64,000 nucleotides of DNA, taken from positions 62,001 to 126,000 of the forward strand of contig NZ_JBHTKR010000003.1 in the NCBI RefSeq assembly GCF_042678485.1, written 5' to 3'. How positions within the stretch are numbered: position 1 is the first letter of the stretch; every line of letters starts with the position of its first letter. Below the pieces are notes generated by a model. It was not told the DNA's origin and made no database searches. It saw only the letters and a list, made by a program, of their open reading frames with translations. Shown here piece after piece: positions 1 to 7,881 of the stretch. The DNA is from Seohaeicola saemankumensis (GTDB taxonomy: Bacteria; Pseudomonadota; Alphaproteobacteria; Rhodobacterales; Rhodobacteraceae). The position numbers and the translations under genes are program-made.

Positions 1-370
1 CCCTGGCCACCACTGCGGGCGCGGGGCCGTAGGAGAAGGACAAAAGCCGCGCGGTCGTGGCCTGACCCATGGCCACAAGCTGCGGGATCAGCGTGGTAAA
101 GTCAGCCGCCAGCGGGGCCGCCGCCCCCTCAGGGGCGCGCACGACGCTGCCGCTGCCGACGCGCTTTTCGATCAGCCCATCGGCGGCCAGCGCCTCGAGC
201 GCGCGGCGGATGGTAACGCGCGAGACGGCATGGACTTCGGCCAGACGCTGCTCACCCGGAAGGCTGCTACCGGGCACGTAGGTTCCATTGGAAATGTCAT
301 CGCGCAGCAGCAGATAGACCCTGCGCGCCTTGCCACCTTCCGGAAGACCTGCCCTGCCCTGCGTGTCCAA
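1..370 (-). CDS. GntR-family transcriptional regulator, 3' part outside window
   Basis: Only the N-terminal 123 residues are present; the gene runs off the left edge. A winged-helix GntR DNA-binding domain fills about residues 15-82, with the family-typical LPGEQRLAEVHAVSRVTIRR stretch and a GLIEKRVGSGSVV wing. The following residues (TTLIPQLVAMGQATTARLLS) look like the start of a HutC/UTRA ligand domain. The start is taken as TTG at 370 because GGGGG lies at a good distance upstream and no ATG is in frame between it and the upstream stop. It is transcribed divergently from the tautomerase-hydantoinase operon, with three dyad symmetries in the gap, so it is probably the operon's repressor. 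The operon substrate would be the expected inducer (inference). Confidence 0.85.
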   Translation of the reverse strand, partial: MDTQGRAGLPEGGKARRVYLLLRDDISNGTYVPGSSLPGEQRLAEVHAVSRVTIRRALEALAADGLIEKRVGSGSVVRAPEGAAAPLAADFTTLIPQLVAMGQATTARLLSFSYGPAPAVVAR

Positions 371-414
371 ATCATTCCCCCAAAATGCCGGCCAAACGGA
401 CCGGATTCGCCTTC

Positions 415-430
415 AACCGTATCAACGGTT
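415..430. promoter_or_regulatory. Inverted repeat in the gntR/tautomerase divergent promoter
   Basis: AACCGT (415-420) and ACGGTT (425-430) form a perfect 6-bp dyad with a 4-bp spacer, followed by four more T. It lies about 45 bp upstream of the gntR start. It could be an operator or a short hairpin; its position between divergent genes favours an operator. Confidence 0.35.
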
Positions 431-461
431 TTTTGAAAAGCAAGCAATCCGTCACCTCAAG

Positions 462-477
462 GCGCAAATATTTGCGC
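462..477. promoter_or_regulatory. 16-bp perfect palindrome, candidate operator
   Basis: GCGCAAATATTTGCGC is a perfect 16-bp palindrome near the middle of the 164-bp gap between gntR and the divergent catabolic operon. Palindromes of this size and AT-rich centre fit a dimeric regulator. Whether the adjacent GntR protein binds here rather than at 482-516 cannot be told from sequence. Confidence 0.4.
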
Positions 478-481
478 TTTC

Positions 482-516
482 CAGATACCACTATCTGTAT
501 TACCAAAGATACAGAT
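482..516. promoter_or_regulatory. Overlapping dyads upstream of the tautomerase operon, candidate GntR operator
   Basis: CAGATA (482-487) and TATCTG (492-497) form one dyad. ATCTGTAT (493-500) and ATACAGAT (509-516) form a second perfect 8-bp dyad with an 8-bp spacer. The shared half-site makes three copies of an AGATAC-like element ending 18 bp before the start codon at 535, where a bound regulator would block transcription. HutC-type GntR proteins often use related TGTAT/ATACA half-sites. Confidence 0.5.
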
Positions 517-534
517 TTCAGAGGGAGGGATGCG

Positions 535-1110
535 ATGCCGATCATCGAGGCGCATGTTCTGGAAGGCTATGACAATGATGCGAAAACGCGTCTTGGCAAG
601 GCTTTGACCGATGCGGTGCAGCTTGTCGTTCCCGCCGCCCCAGATGCCATCACCGTGATTCTGCACGAGATGCCGCGCACCCACTACATGCGCGGCGGCA
701 CCCATCGCAGCGGTGCACCTGCCCTGCCCGATCCTTGTGCAGCGGTGCGCGATTATCTGGCGGCGATGGAAGCGCGCGACCTGGACAGCGCCCGCGCCAT
801 GCTGGGGGCAGGTTTCGTGATGAACTTTCCCGGCGCATCCGGCCTGACCACGCTGGAAGAGCTGATCGCATGGTCGAAACCGCGCTACCGTTTCGTCAAG
901 AAAACCTATGACGGGTTCGAAGCCCTGCAAGGCGAGGGTTGCGCCGTCGTCTATGCGCGCGGCACGCTATACGGCGAATGGCCCGATGGCGCGCCGTTCG
1001 ACAGCATCCGCTTCATCGACCGCTTCGAGGTCACGGCGGGCAAGATCACCCGTCAGGACGTCTGGAACGACATTGCCGAAGTCAAAGCATCAGGACACCC
1101 GAACGCATGA
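535..1110 (+). CDS. Tautomerase (4-OT-like) fused to a SnoaL/NTF2-like domain
   Basis: The 191-residue product begins MPII, so processing would expose the N-terminal proline that 4-oxalocrotonate tautomerases use as catalytic base. Residues 1-60 follow the 4-OT pattern through the HEMPRTHYMRGG segment, which carries the usual arginine. Residues 65-185 look like a SnoaL/NTF2-like fold (VRDYLAAMEARD, then a FDSIRFIDRFEVTAGKI strand region). ATG 535 is chosen because a strong GGGAGGG precedes it and it places proline second. The stop overlaps the next start (ATGA), so it is translationally coupled to the hydantoinase B gene. The likely role is keto-enol isomerisation of a pathway intermediate; substrate unknown. 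This fusion is unusual. Confidence 0.75.
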   Translation: MPIIEAHVLEGYDNDAKTRLGKALTDAVQLVVPAAPDAITVILHEMPRTHYMRGGTHRSGAPALPDPCAAVRDYLAAMEARDLDSARAMLGAGFVMNFPGASGLTTLEELIAWSKPRYRFVKKTYDGFEALQGEGCAVVYARGTLYGEWPDGAPFDSIRFIDRFEVTAGKITRQDVWNDIAEVKASGHPNA

Positions 1111-2810
1111 CCCAGACCGCCGATATCGACCCGATCACCCTGGCCGTTCTGGCCGGCCGGATGGAACAGATCGCCGACGAGATGGACGCGACCCTGTTCC
1201 GCGCCGCGTTCAACCCGATCATCGCCGAGGCGCATGACGCCAGCCACGGGCTTTATCACGCGGTCAGCGGCGACACGCTGGTGCAGGGCAAGTCCGGCTT
1301 GCCGATCTTCGTGGGCGTCATGTCATTCGCCGTGAAAGCGGTGATCGACAAGGCCGCAGAACATGGCGAGATCCGCGACGGCGATATCTATATCTTCAAC
1401 GACGCGCATCTGGGCGGCACCCATCTGTCGGACATGCGTCTGGTGCGCCCTTATTTCCGGGATGGGCAGTTGTTCTGCTATCTCGCCTCGGTCGGGCATT
1501 GGCATGATGTGGGGGGCGCGGTTCCCGGCAACTACAACCCCGCCGCCACGGATGCCTTTCAGGAGGCGTTTGTGCTGCCGCCCGTCCGCCTTGCGCGCGG
1601 CGGCGAGGTGAATACCGATATCATCGACATCCTGATGCGCAACACGCGCCTGCCGCAATCGGCCATGGGCGATCTGAACGGGCAGTTGGGCGCGCTGGAC
1701 CTGGGCGTGCGCCGGATGGACGAATTGCTGGACGAATACGGTGCCGACACCGTGCGCGCGGCGCTGGACGCGCTGGGGCACCGGGCAGAAGCGCTGATGC
1801 GGGCCGAGTTGACCGCCCTGCCGGATGGGCGCTGGGAAGCGCTGGATTACCTGGACAATGACGGGATCACCGATGTGGCCCTGCCGATCAAGGTCGCGCT
1901 GGAGATCAAGGGCGACCGGATGGTGCTGGATTTCGCTGGCACCGCACCGCGTTGTGCCGGGCCCGTCAACATCGCGCTGCCCACGGCGGTGGCCACGGCC
2001 TATGTGGCGATCAAGCATATCTTTCCGGCCCTGCCCGCCAATGCCGGTGTCATGCGGCCCATTGATGTGCGTATCCCCGAAGGATCATTGCTGGCGGCCG
2101 AATTTCCCGCGCCCGTGGGCGGCTATACCGAAACGATCCTGCGGATGATCGACGTGATCTTTGCCGCCGCCGGTCAGGCCGCGCCCGACCGCGTGGTGGC
2201 CAACGCCTATGGCACGATCAACGCGCTGTCGATTGCGGGCAAGCGCAAGAACGGCCAGCCTTGGGTGATGTTCAGCTTTTACGGCGGCGGTCATGGTGGA
2301 TCGCCGGAAAGCGACGGGTTGAACCATGGCAACGCGCCGATTTCCACCGCGACGATCCCCCCGATGGAGATCCTCGAGGCGGCCTATCCCGTGATGTTCC
2401 GCAAATGGGCGCTGCGACCCGACAGCGCCGGGGCAGGTGCCCATCGCGGGGGCTTGGGTGCCATCTATGAGATCGAAGTGCTTGAGGAAAACGGAGCCGA
2501 GGCGTTCCTGTTCGGTGAACGCGGGCGTTTCGCGCCCAAGGGGGCCGCAGGCGGCGGCGAGGCGGCGTTGAACGTCTTTTCCTACGAACAGGCCGATGGC
2601 TGGCATCATCCACCACTGGCCTCGAAGATGCGCGGCATCAAGCTGACGCAGGGCCAGGCCGTGCGGTTGGAAACACCCGGCGGCGGGGGCTATGGCCAGG
2701 CGGCGGACCGCGACCCCAAGGCTGTCGCGCATGACGTGGCACTGGGGCTGATCAGCGCGGATGAGGCCGACAAGGCCTATGGCGACGCATGGAAAGGGGT
2801 TCAGGCATGA
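1107..2810 (+). CDS. Hydantoinase B/oxoprolinase family protein (HyuB-like)
   Basis: This 567-residue protein belongs to the HyuB family (N-methylhydantoinase B, 5-oxoprolinase C-terminal half, acetone carboxylase alpha-related). The family motif region FNDAHLGGTHLSD is at residues 98-109, and a Gly-rich tail (TPGGGGYG) is near the C terminus. It overlaps its neighbours by 4 bp on both sides and pairs with the HyuA subunit downstream, as in two-subunit ATP-dependent amidohydrolases that open cyclic imides and lactams. The ATG at 1107 is the only start that fits the coupled arrangement. Members of this family differ widely in substrate, so ring opening of a hydantoin- or oxoproline-like compound is inferred only. 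Confidence 0.88.
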   Translation: MTQTADIDPITLAVLAGRMEQIADEMDATLFRAAFNPIIAEAHDASHGLYHAVSGDTLVQGKSGLPIFVGVMSFAVKAVIDKAAEHGEIRDGDIYIFNDAHLGGTHLSDMRLVRPYFRDGQLFCYLASVGHWHDVGGAVPGNYNPAATDAFQEAFVLPPVRLARGGEVNTDIIDILMRNTRLPQSAMGDLNGQLGALDLGVRRMDELLDEYGADTVRAALDALGHRAEALMRAELTALPDGRWEALDYLDNDGITDVALPIKVALEIKGDRMVLDFAGTAPRCAGPVNIALPTAVATAYVAIKHIFPALPANAGVMRPIDVRIPEGSLLAAEFPAPVGGYTETILRMIDVIFAAAGQAAPDRVVANAYGTINALSIAGKRKNGQPWVMFSFYGGGHGGSPESDGLNHGNAPISTATIPPMEILEAAYPVMFRKWALRPDSAGAGAHRGGLGAIYEIEVLEENGAEAFLFGERGRFAPKGAAGGGEAALNVFSYEQADGWHHPPLASKMRGIKLTQGQAVRLETPGGGGYGQAADRDPKAVAHDVALGLISADEADKAYGDAWKGVQA

Positions 2811-4885
2811 GCGAGGCAACAATCGCGGGCCGCATGATCGGCGTCGATGTCGGCGGCACCTTCACGGATGTGTTCGTGCTGGACGAGGCCGCAGGCACGG
2901 CCACGGTCGCCAAGGTGCCGACCACGCGGCCCGACCAGTCGGGCGGATTTCTGGACGGGATCGGGCGGCAGGTGTCGGACCTGTCAAGCGTCGCCGTGGT
3001 CGTGCATGGCACCACCGCGGGCACCAACGCCCTGCTGGAACGCAAGGGTGCCAGGATCGGCGTGATCACCACCGAAGGGCTGCGCGACGTGCTGGAGATG
3101 CGGCGGCGCGACCGGCCCCGGACTTGGGGTCTGCGCGGGGATTTCACGCCCGTGGTGTCGCGCGATCTGCGCCTTGAGGTGCCGGAACGCACGCTGGCCG
3201 ATGGCACGATCCGCACGCCCGTCGATCTGGACGCGGTGCGCGCTGCCGCGCAAACGCTGATGGATCAGGGCTGCGCCGCCGTGGCGGTGATGTTCGCCAA
3301 TGCCTATGCCAATCCGGCCAATGAGGCGGCGGCGGTGGCGGCGATCCGCGAAATCTGGCCGAACCCGCATGTCTCGGCCTCCTCCGAGATCCTGCCGGAG
3401 ATCCGCGAGTTCGAGCGGTTTTCGACCACGGCGCTGAATGCCTATCTGCAACCCGAGGTCTCGGGTTATCTGGACCGTCTGGAAACCGCGCTGAAACAGG
3501 GCGGTTTCGGTGGCGAGTTCATGATCGTGCAATCCAATGGCGGGGTGATGGCAGTGGATACCGCCTGCCGTCTGCCGGTCCGCACGGCGCTGTCGGGGCC
3601 CGCCGCGGGGGTGATCGCGGCGGCCTATATCGCGCAGACCGCAGGCTTTCCCGATGTGATCACGGGCGACATGGGCGGCACCAGCTTTGACGTGTCGCTG
3701 ATCGCGGGCGGGCAGTCGATGCTGTCGCCGCAGACCTCCATAGATTTCGGCATGGTCGTACGCTCGCCGATGATCGAGATCACGACGATCGGCGCGGGCG
3801 GCGGGTCCATCGCATGGGTCGACAAGGGCGGCTTGCTGATGATCGGGCCGGAAAGCGCCGGATCGAACCCTGGCCCCGTGGCCTATGGCCTTGGCAACAC
3901 GCGTCCCACGGTGACGGATGCCAATGTGGTGCTGGGCCGGATCGACCCGGACAACCCCATCGGCGGCAAGCTCACGCGTCTGGACGTGGAGGCCGCGGCG
4001 AAAGCCATCGACGCGCATGTGGGCAAGCCCCTGGGCCTGTCGACCCTGGCCGCGGCCGAGGCGATCCTGCGGGTCGCCAACAGCCGCATGGCAGGCGCGA
4101 TCCGTCTGGTCAGCATCGAGCGCGGTTTTGATCCCAAGCGTTTCGCCTTCATGCCCTTCGGTGGCGGGGGCGCGCTGCATTCCGGCGCGATGCTGGCGGA
4201 TGTGGGATTGGCGCGGGCGATTGTACCGCGCTATCCCGGCGTCACCTCGGCCATGGGCTGCGTGATCGCCGACATGCGCCAGGATTTCGTGCAGACCATC
4301 AATGCCATGGTGGACGGTCTGGACGAGGGCGCGCTGGCCGGTTTCATGCAGTCGCACATGACGCAGGGCATGGCGATGCTGGACGCGGCCCAGACCCGGT
4401 TCGAGGCGCGCGAAACGGCGTTCGAGCTGGACATGGCCTATGTCGGGCAGACGCATACCGTGGCGGTGCCGCTGCCGGTGACGATCACGGATGGCCGGGT
4501 CGTGCCGCCCACCCGCGCCCAGATCGCCGCGGCTTTCGATGCCGCCTACAAGGCCACCTATGGCCGGTTGCTGCCCAAGGGCGCGCGGCGGGTGATGAAC
4601 CTGCGCTCTGCCGTGACGGGACGGCGACCGAAGTTCGATCTGGCGACCCTGGCCCCGCGCGGAACAGGCACGGCCGAGGACGCCCGCAAGGGCGCGCGCC
4701 CGGTGCATTTCGGCGACCAGTGGCATGATACCGCCATCTACAACCGGCTGGACCTGCCGGTGGGTGCCGTGATCCACGGCCCCGCCATTCTGGAGCAACC
4801 CGACACAACGGTGTTGATCGAACCGGGCCTGACCGGCACGGTGGATGCCTATGGCAACACCATCATCACACGGCAGGAGGTTTGA
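2807..4885 (+). CDS. Hydantoinase A/oxoprolinase family protein (HyuA-like)
   Basis: The 692-residue protein is the ATP-binding partner of the preceding HyuB. The ASKHA-type phosphate-binding motif GVDVGGTFTDVF is at residues 12-23, HGTTAGTNALLER at 67-79, and the second nucleotide motif GDMGGTSFDVSL near 286-297. The Gly-rich segment FGGGGALH follows further on. These are hallmarks of the hydantoinase A/oxoprolinase N-terminal and central domains. Its start overlaps the hyuB stop by ATGA, implying a stoichiometric complex. It would phosphorylate the ring amide with ATP so that the partner can complete hydrolysis. Acetone-carboxylase-type activity is less likely because no gamma subunit is encoded nearby. 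Confidence 0.88.
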   Translation: MSEATIAGRMIGVDVGGTFTDVFVLDEAAGTATVAKVPTTRPDQSGGFLDGIGRQVSDLSSVAVVVHGTTAGTNALLERKGARIGVITTEGLRDVLEMRRRDRPRTWGLRGDFTPVVSRDLRLEVPERTLADGTIRTPVDLDAVRAAAQTLMDQGCAAVAVMFANAYANPANEAAAVAAIREIWPNPHVSASSEILPEIREFERFSTTALNAYLQPEVSGYLDRLETALKQGGFGGEFMIVQSNGGVMAVDTACRLPVRTALSGPAAGVIAAAYIAQTAGFPDVITGDMGGTSFDVSLIAGGQSMLSPQTSIDFGMVVRSPMIEITTIGAGGGSIAWVDKGGLLMIGPESAGSNPGPVAYGLGNTRPTVTDANVVLGRIDPDNPIGGKLTRLDVEAAAKAIDAHVGKPLGLSTLAAAEAILRVANSRMAGAIRLVSIERGFDPKRFAFMPFGGGGALHSGAMLADVGLARAIVPRYPGVTSAMGCVIADMRQDFVQTINAMVDGLDEGALAGFMQSHMTQGMAMLDAAQTRFEARETAFELDMAYVGQTHTVAVPLPVTITDGRVVPPTRAQIAAAFDAAYKATYGRLLPKGARRVMNLRSAVTGRRPKFDLATLAPRGTGTAEDARKGARPVHFGDQWHDTAIYNRLDLPVGAVIHGPAILEQPDTTVLIEPGLTGTVDAYGNTIITRQEV

Positions 4886-4888
4886 GCC

Positions 4889-5509
4889 ATGGGCGCATTG
4901 ACCACGATTGACCCGAAACGCACGGCGCTTCTGACGATCGACCTGCAAAACGACTTCCTGCATCCCGAGGGGGCTTACGGCCGCGCGGGTCAGGGATCCG
5001 AGGCGATCAAGGCCCTACCCGCCCGCGTGGCCCCGGTGCGCGACGCGCTGCGCGCCAAGGGTGGCACCTATGTGTCGGCCCAGTTCACGCTGGTGCCGGG
5101 GCCAGGGGGCGAGCCGCTGATCGCGCCACATCTGAAACAGCTGCGCCCCTTTCTGACCAAGGGCGATTTCGCGCCCGGCGGTTTTGGCCACAGCCTTGTG
5201 GATGACCTGGCTCCTGCGGATTACACCATTGAAAAGGTGGCCTATTCCGCGTTCTACCAGACGCGGCTGGAATACATCCTGCGCGCACTGGATATCGACA
5301 CGCTGATCGTCGGCGGGATCGTCACCAATGGCGGGGTCGCCAGCACCCTGCGTGACGCGCATCTTCGCAACATTGAAACGATCATGCTGTCCGATGGTTG
5401 CGCCGCCTTCAAACAGGAGGTGCATGACGCCACGCTGATGTCGCTTGGCACCGTGACCCATGTGATGACCTGCGCCGAAACCATCGCCCTGCTGGAGTCT
5501 GCAACATGA
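4889..5509 (+). CDS. Isochorismatase-like hydrolase lacking the catalytic cysteine
   Basis: The 206-residue protein has the isochorismatase fold: LLTIDLQNDF with the conserved Asp near residue 19, the IEKVAYSAF segment with the usual Lys, and the GIVTNGGVASTLRDA signature. In cysteine hydrolases such as N-carbamoylsarcosine amidase and nicotinamidase, the residue after TN-x is the nucleophilic Cys; here it is Gly (TNGG). True isochorismatases (PhzD, EntB) also lack this Cys. The gene sits 3 bp after hyuA and overlaps the next gene by 4 bp, so it works in the same pathway, perhaps on a vinyl-ether or ester-like bond rather than by cysteine amidase chemistry. Confidence 0.8.
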   Translation: MGALTTIDPKRTALLTIDLQNDFLHPEGAYGRAGQGSEAIKALPARVAPVRDALRAKGGTYVSAQFTLVPGPGGEPLIAPHLKQLRPFLTKGDFAPGGFGHSLVDDLAPADYTIEKVAYSAFYQTRLEYILRALDIDTLIVGGIVTNGGVASTLRDAHLRNIETIMLSDGCAAFKQEVHDATLMSLGTVTHVMTCAETIALLESAT

Positions 5510-6375
5510 GCCTGCGCGCCCGCTTGACCCAGACCGACATCCTCATCGCGCCCGGCGTCTATGACGGGCTGACCGCCACGCTGGCCGAACAGGCCGGGTT
5601 CGAGGCGCTCTATCTGTCCGGCGCCGCGGTCGCCTATACGCGACTGGGGCGGCCCGACATCGGCCTGACCTCGGTGTCGGAAATGGCCGACACGATGGGC
5701 CTGATCCGTGACCGCACGGCGCTGCCGGTCATCATCGACGCCGATACCGGCTTTGGCAATGCGCTGAACGCACAACGCACAATGCGCCTGTACGAACGTG
5801 CGGGGGCCACGGCCTTGCAGGTCGAGGATCAGACATATCCCAAGCGCTGCGGGCACCTGGCAGATAAATCGCTGATCTCGCCGGCGGAAATGGCGGGAAA
5901 GATCGCCGCGATGGCCGATGCACGCGCCAGTGACGACACGCTGATCATCGCGCGCACCGATGCCATCGCGGTCGAAGGGTTCGACGCCGCCATGGACCGG
6001 GCCGAAACCTATGTGCAGGCCGGGGCCGATGTGCTGTTCATCGAGGCGCCCCGCTCGGGTCAGGAACTGGCGACCATCGCGCAGACCTTCAAGGGGCGCG
6101 TGCCGCTGCTGGCGAACATGGTCGAGGGCGGGCATACGCCCATCACCTCGGCCACGGACCTGCAAGCCATCGGCTTTGACATCGTGATCTTTCCGGGCGG
6201 GATCGTGCGGGCCCTCGCGCGCACGGCGCAGGATTACTATGCCAGCCTGCGGGCCAACGGGTCCAACACGCCCTTCGCCGACCGGATGTTCGATTTCGAC
6301 GGGCTGAATGCCTGTATCGGCACGCCCCAGATGCTGGCCATGGGTCAGCGGTTCGACGGGCAGGACAAGGGCTGA
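5506..6375 (+). CDS. ICL/PEP-mutase superfamily lyase
   Basis: A 289-residue TIM-barrel protein of the isocitrate lyase/PEP mutase superfamily. The metal-binding DADTGFGN is at residues 78-85. The KRCGH loop is at 113-117 and has the Cys found in C-C lyases of this group, which argues for a lyase (methylisocitrate, dimethylmalate or oxaloacetate cleavage type) rather than a phosphonate mutase. It overlaps the upstream hydrolase by 4 bp, and the FAD dehydrogenase starts 3 bp downstream. In the operon it would split a 2-hydroxy-dicarboxylate-like intermediate into a small keto acid plus an acid; the exact substrate cannot be read from sequence. Confidence 0.82.
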   Translation: MSLRARLTQTDILIAPGVYDGLTATLAEQAGFEALYLSGAAVAYTRLGRPDIGLTSVSEMADTMGLIRDRTALPVIIDADTGFGNALNAQRTMRLYERAGATALQVEDQTYPKRCGHLADKSLISPAEMAGKIAAMADARASDDTLIIARTDAIAVEGFDAAMDRAETYVQAGADVLFIEAPRSGQELATIAQTFKGRVPLLANMVEGGHTPITSATDLQAIGFDIVIFPGGIVRALARTAQDYYASLRANGSNTPFADRMFDFDGLNACIGTPQMLAMGQRFDGQDKG

Positions 6376-6378
6376 CCC

Positions 6379-7746
6379 ATGACCATCGCCCCCAGCCCCG
6401 CCCAAGGGTTCGATCTTGAGGTGCAGACCCTGATCATCGGGGCCGGCGCCTGCGGTATGGTGGCGGCGCTGGCCGCGCAGGAGGCGGGGCAAGAGGTGCT
6501 GGTGATCGAGGCCGATCTCCTGCCGCGCGGATCCACCGCGCTGTCGGCGGGGTTGATCCCGGCGGCGGGCACCCGGTTCCAGAAGGACGCCGGGATCACG
6601 GATGATGCCGCGCTCTTTGCCGCCGACATCCAGCGCAAGGCCCATGACGAGAACGACCCCGATCTGGTCGCGGCCCTGGCAGAGGGATCAGGCCCCGCGA
6701 TCGACTGGCTGGCGGATCGGTTCGGGCTGCCCTTCTCTGTCGTCACGGATTTCGACTATCCCGGCCATTCGCGGCGGCGGATGCACGGGCTGCCCACGCG
6801 GTCGGGCGCGGAACTGGTGGACCGGCTGCGCCAGACCTGCGAGGCGGAAGGCATCGACATCATCTGCGAACGCCGCGCGACGGTCCTGCATCACGAGGGC
6901 CGGACAATCACCGGCGTCACCGTCGCCCTGCCCGATGGCAGCACCGAGACTATCGGCTGCGCGCGACTGATCCTGGCCTGCAACGGCTATGGCGGGAACC
7001 GGGCGATGGTGGCCGAACACATGCCCGCGATCAGTGATGCGCTCTGGTTCGGCCATGATGGCAACCGGGGCGAGGCGGTTCTGTGGGGTCAGGCCCTTGG
7101 CGCAGGCACCCGGCATCTGGGCGCCTATCAGGGGCATGGCAATGTCGCACATCCCCATGGCATCCTGATCACATGGGCCGTCATCACCGAAGGCGGCGTA
7201 CAGGTGAACCTTGAAGGGCATCGTTTCTGGAACGAGGCGCAAGGCTATTCCGAGGCCGCGCGCGCCGTCATGGGCCAGCCGCAGGGTCAAGCCTGGGCGA
7301 TCTTCGATACCCGCATTGCCGGAATAGCCCGCCAGTTTGCCGATTTTCAGGCGGCCGAGGCGCAGGGCGCGGTCAAGACCGCTGACACTGTTGCTGCCTT
7401 GGCTGAGGCCACGGGCCTGCCTGCCGATGCGCTGGCCGACACGCTGGCCGCGATCCCGCAGGGCGGCACGGATCAGTTCGGGCGCAGCTTCCAGACCCCG
7501 CCGCTGACACCCCCTTATGCCGCCGTGCGCGTGACCGGGGCGCTGTTTCATACGCAGGGCGGGCTGGACGTGACCGGCACAGGCCGCGTGCGGCATCAGG
7601 ACGGCACGCTTTTCCCCAACCTGCATGCGGCAGGCGGGGCCGCCTGCGGTGTATCGGGAACGGCCGACAGCGGCTATCTGTCCGGCAACGGTTTGCTTAG
7701 CGCGGTGGTTCTGGGGCGTGCCGCCGGGGCTGACCGGATCGCGTGA
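6379..7746 (+). CDS. FAD-dependent dehydrogenase (fumarate reductase/KstD/TcuA-like)
   Basis: The 455-residue flavoprotein opens with a Rossmann dinucleotide fold: IIGAGACGMVAA at residues 19-30, with an acidic E44 closing the ADP-ribose motif. The second conserved region GLDVTGTGRV...HAAGGAACGVSG is close to the C terminus. The layout matches the FAD-binding-2 family (fumarate reductase flavoprotein, 3-ketosteroid dehydrogenase, tricarballylate dehydrogenase). No signal peptide or haem motif is seen, so it is a soluble cytoplasmic enzyme. It is the last gene of the operon and probably desaturates or oxidises a carboxylic-acid intermediate. Confidence 0.82.
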   Translation: MTIAPSPAQGFDLEVQTLIIGAGACGMVAALAAQEAGQEVLVIEADLLPRGSTALSAGLIPAAGTRFQKDAGITDDAALFAADIQRKAHDENDPDLVAALAEGSGPAIDWLADRFGLPFSVVTDFDYPGHSRRRMHGLPTRSGAELVDRLRQTCEAEGIDIICERRATVLHHEGRTITGVTVALPDGSTETIGCARLILACNGYGGNRAMVAEHMPAISDALWFGHDGNRGEAVLWGQALGAGTRHLGAYQGHGNVAHPHGILITWAVITEGGVQVNLEGHRFWNEAQGYSEAARAVMGQPQGQAWAIFDTRIAGIARQFADFQAAEAQGAVKTADTVAALAEATGLPADALADTLAAIPQGGTDQFGRSFQTPPLTPPYAAVRVTGALFHTQGGLDVTGTGRVRHQDGTLFPNLHAAGGAACGVSGTADSGYLSGNGLLSAVVLGRAAGADRIA

Positions 7747-7769
7747 CATCGGCGCGTTTCGCCGGGCAT

Positions 7770-7814
7770 CTGCAAGCTTTGCAGGCATATGCGCGTCTTC
7801 GCTGCACCGCAGCG
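7770..7814. promoter_or_regulatory. Two adjacent perfect hairpins/dyads between the operon end and the tetR gene
   Basis: CTGCAA-GCT-TTGCAG (7770-7784) and CGCTGC-ACC-GCAGCG (7800-7814) are each perfect 6-bp arms around 3 nt. Neither is followed by a T run, so a classical terminator is not supported. They may be operators for the TetR gene that starts at 7882. Confidence 0.35.
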
Positions 7815-7881
7815 CGACATTTCGCCGTGGATCACATGTCCGATATTGCGGGAATCACGGGTGCAGCGTAGGCCGCAAGTC

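Noticed and set aside
172..447. Minus-strand 91-codon frame over the left-edge regulator
   Set aside because: The GntR frame, one register over, encodes an obvious winged-helix domain; this frame has no family resemblance.
2984..4963. 659-codon frame opposite hyuA
   Set aside because: It is rich in His and Arg, as expected for the antisense of a GC-rich gene, and hyuA is unmistakable.
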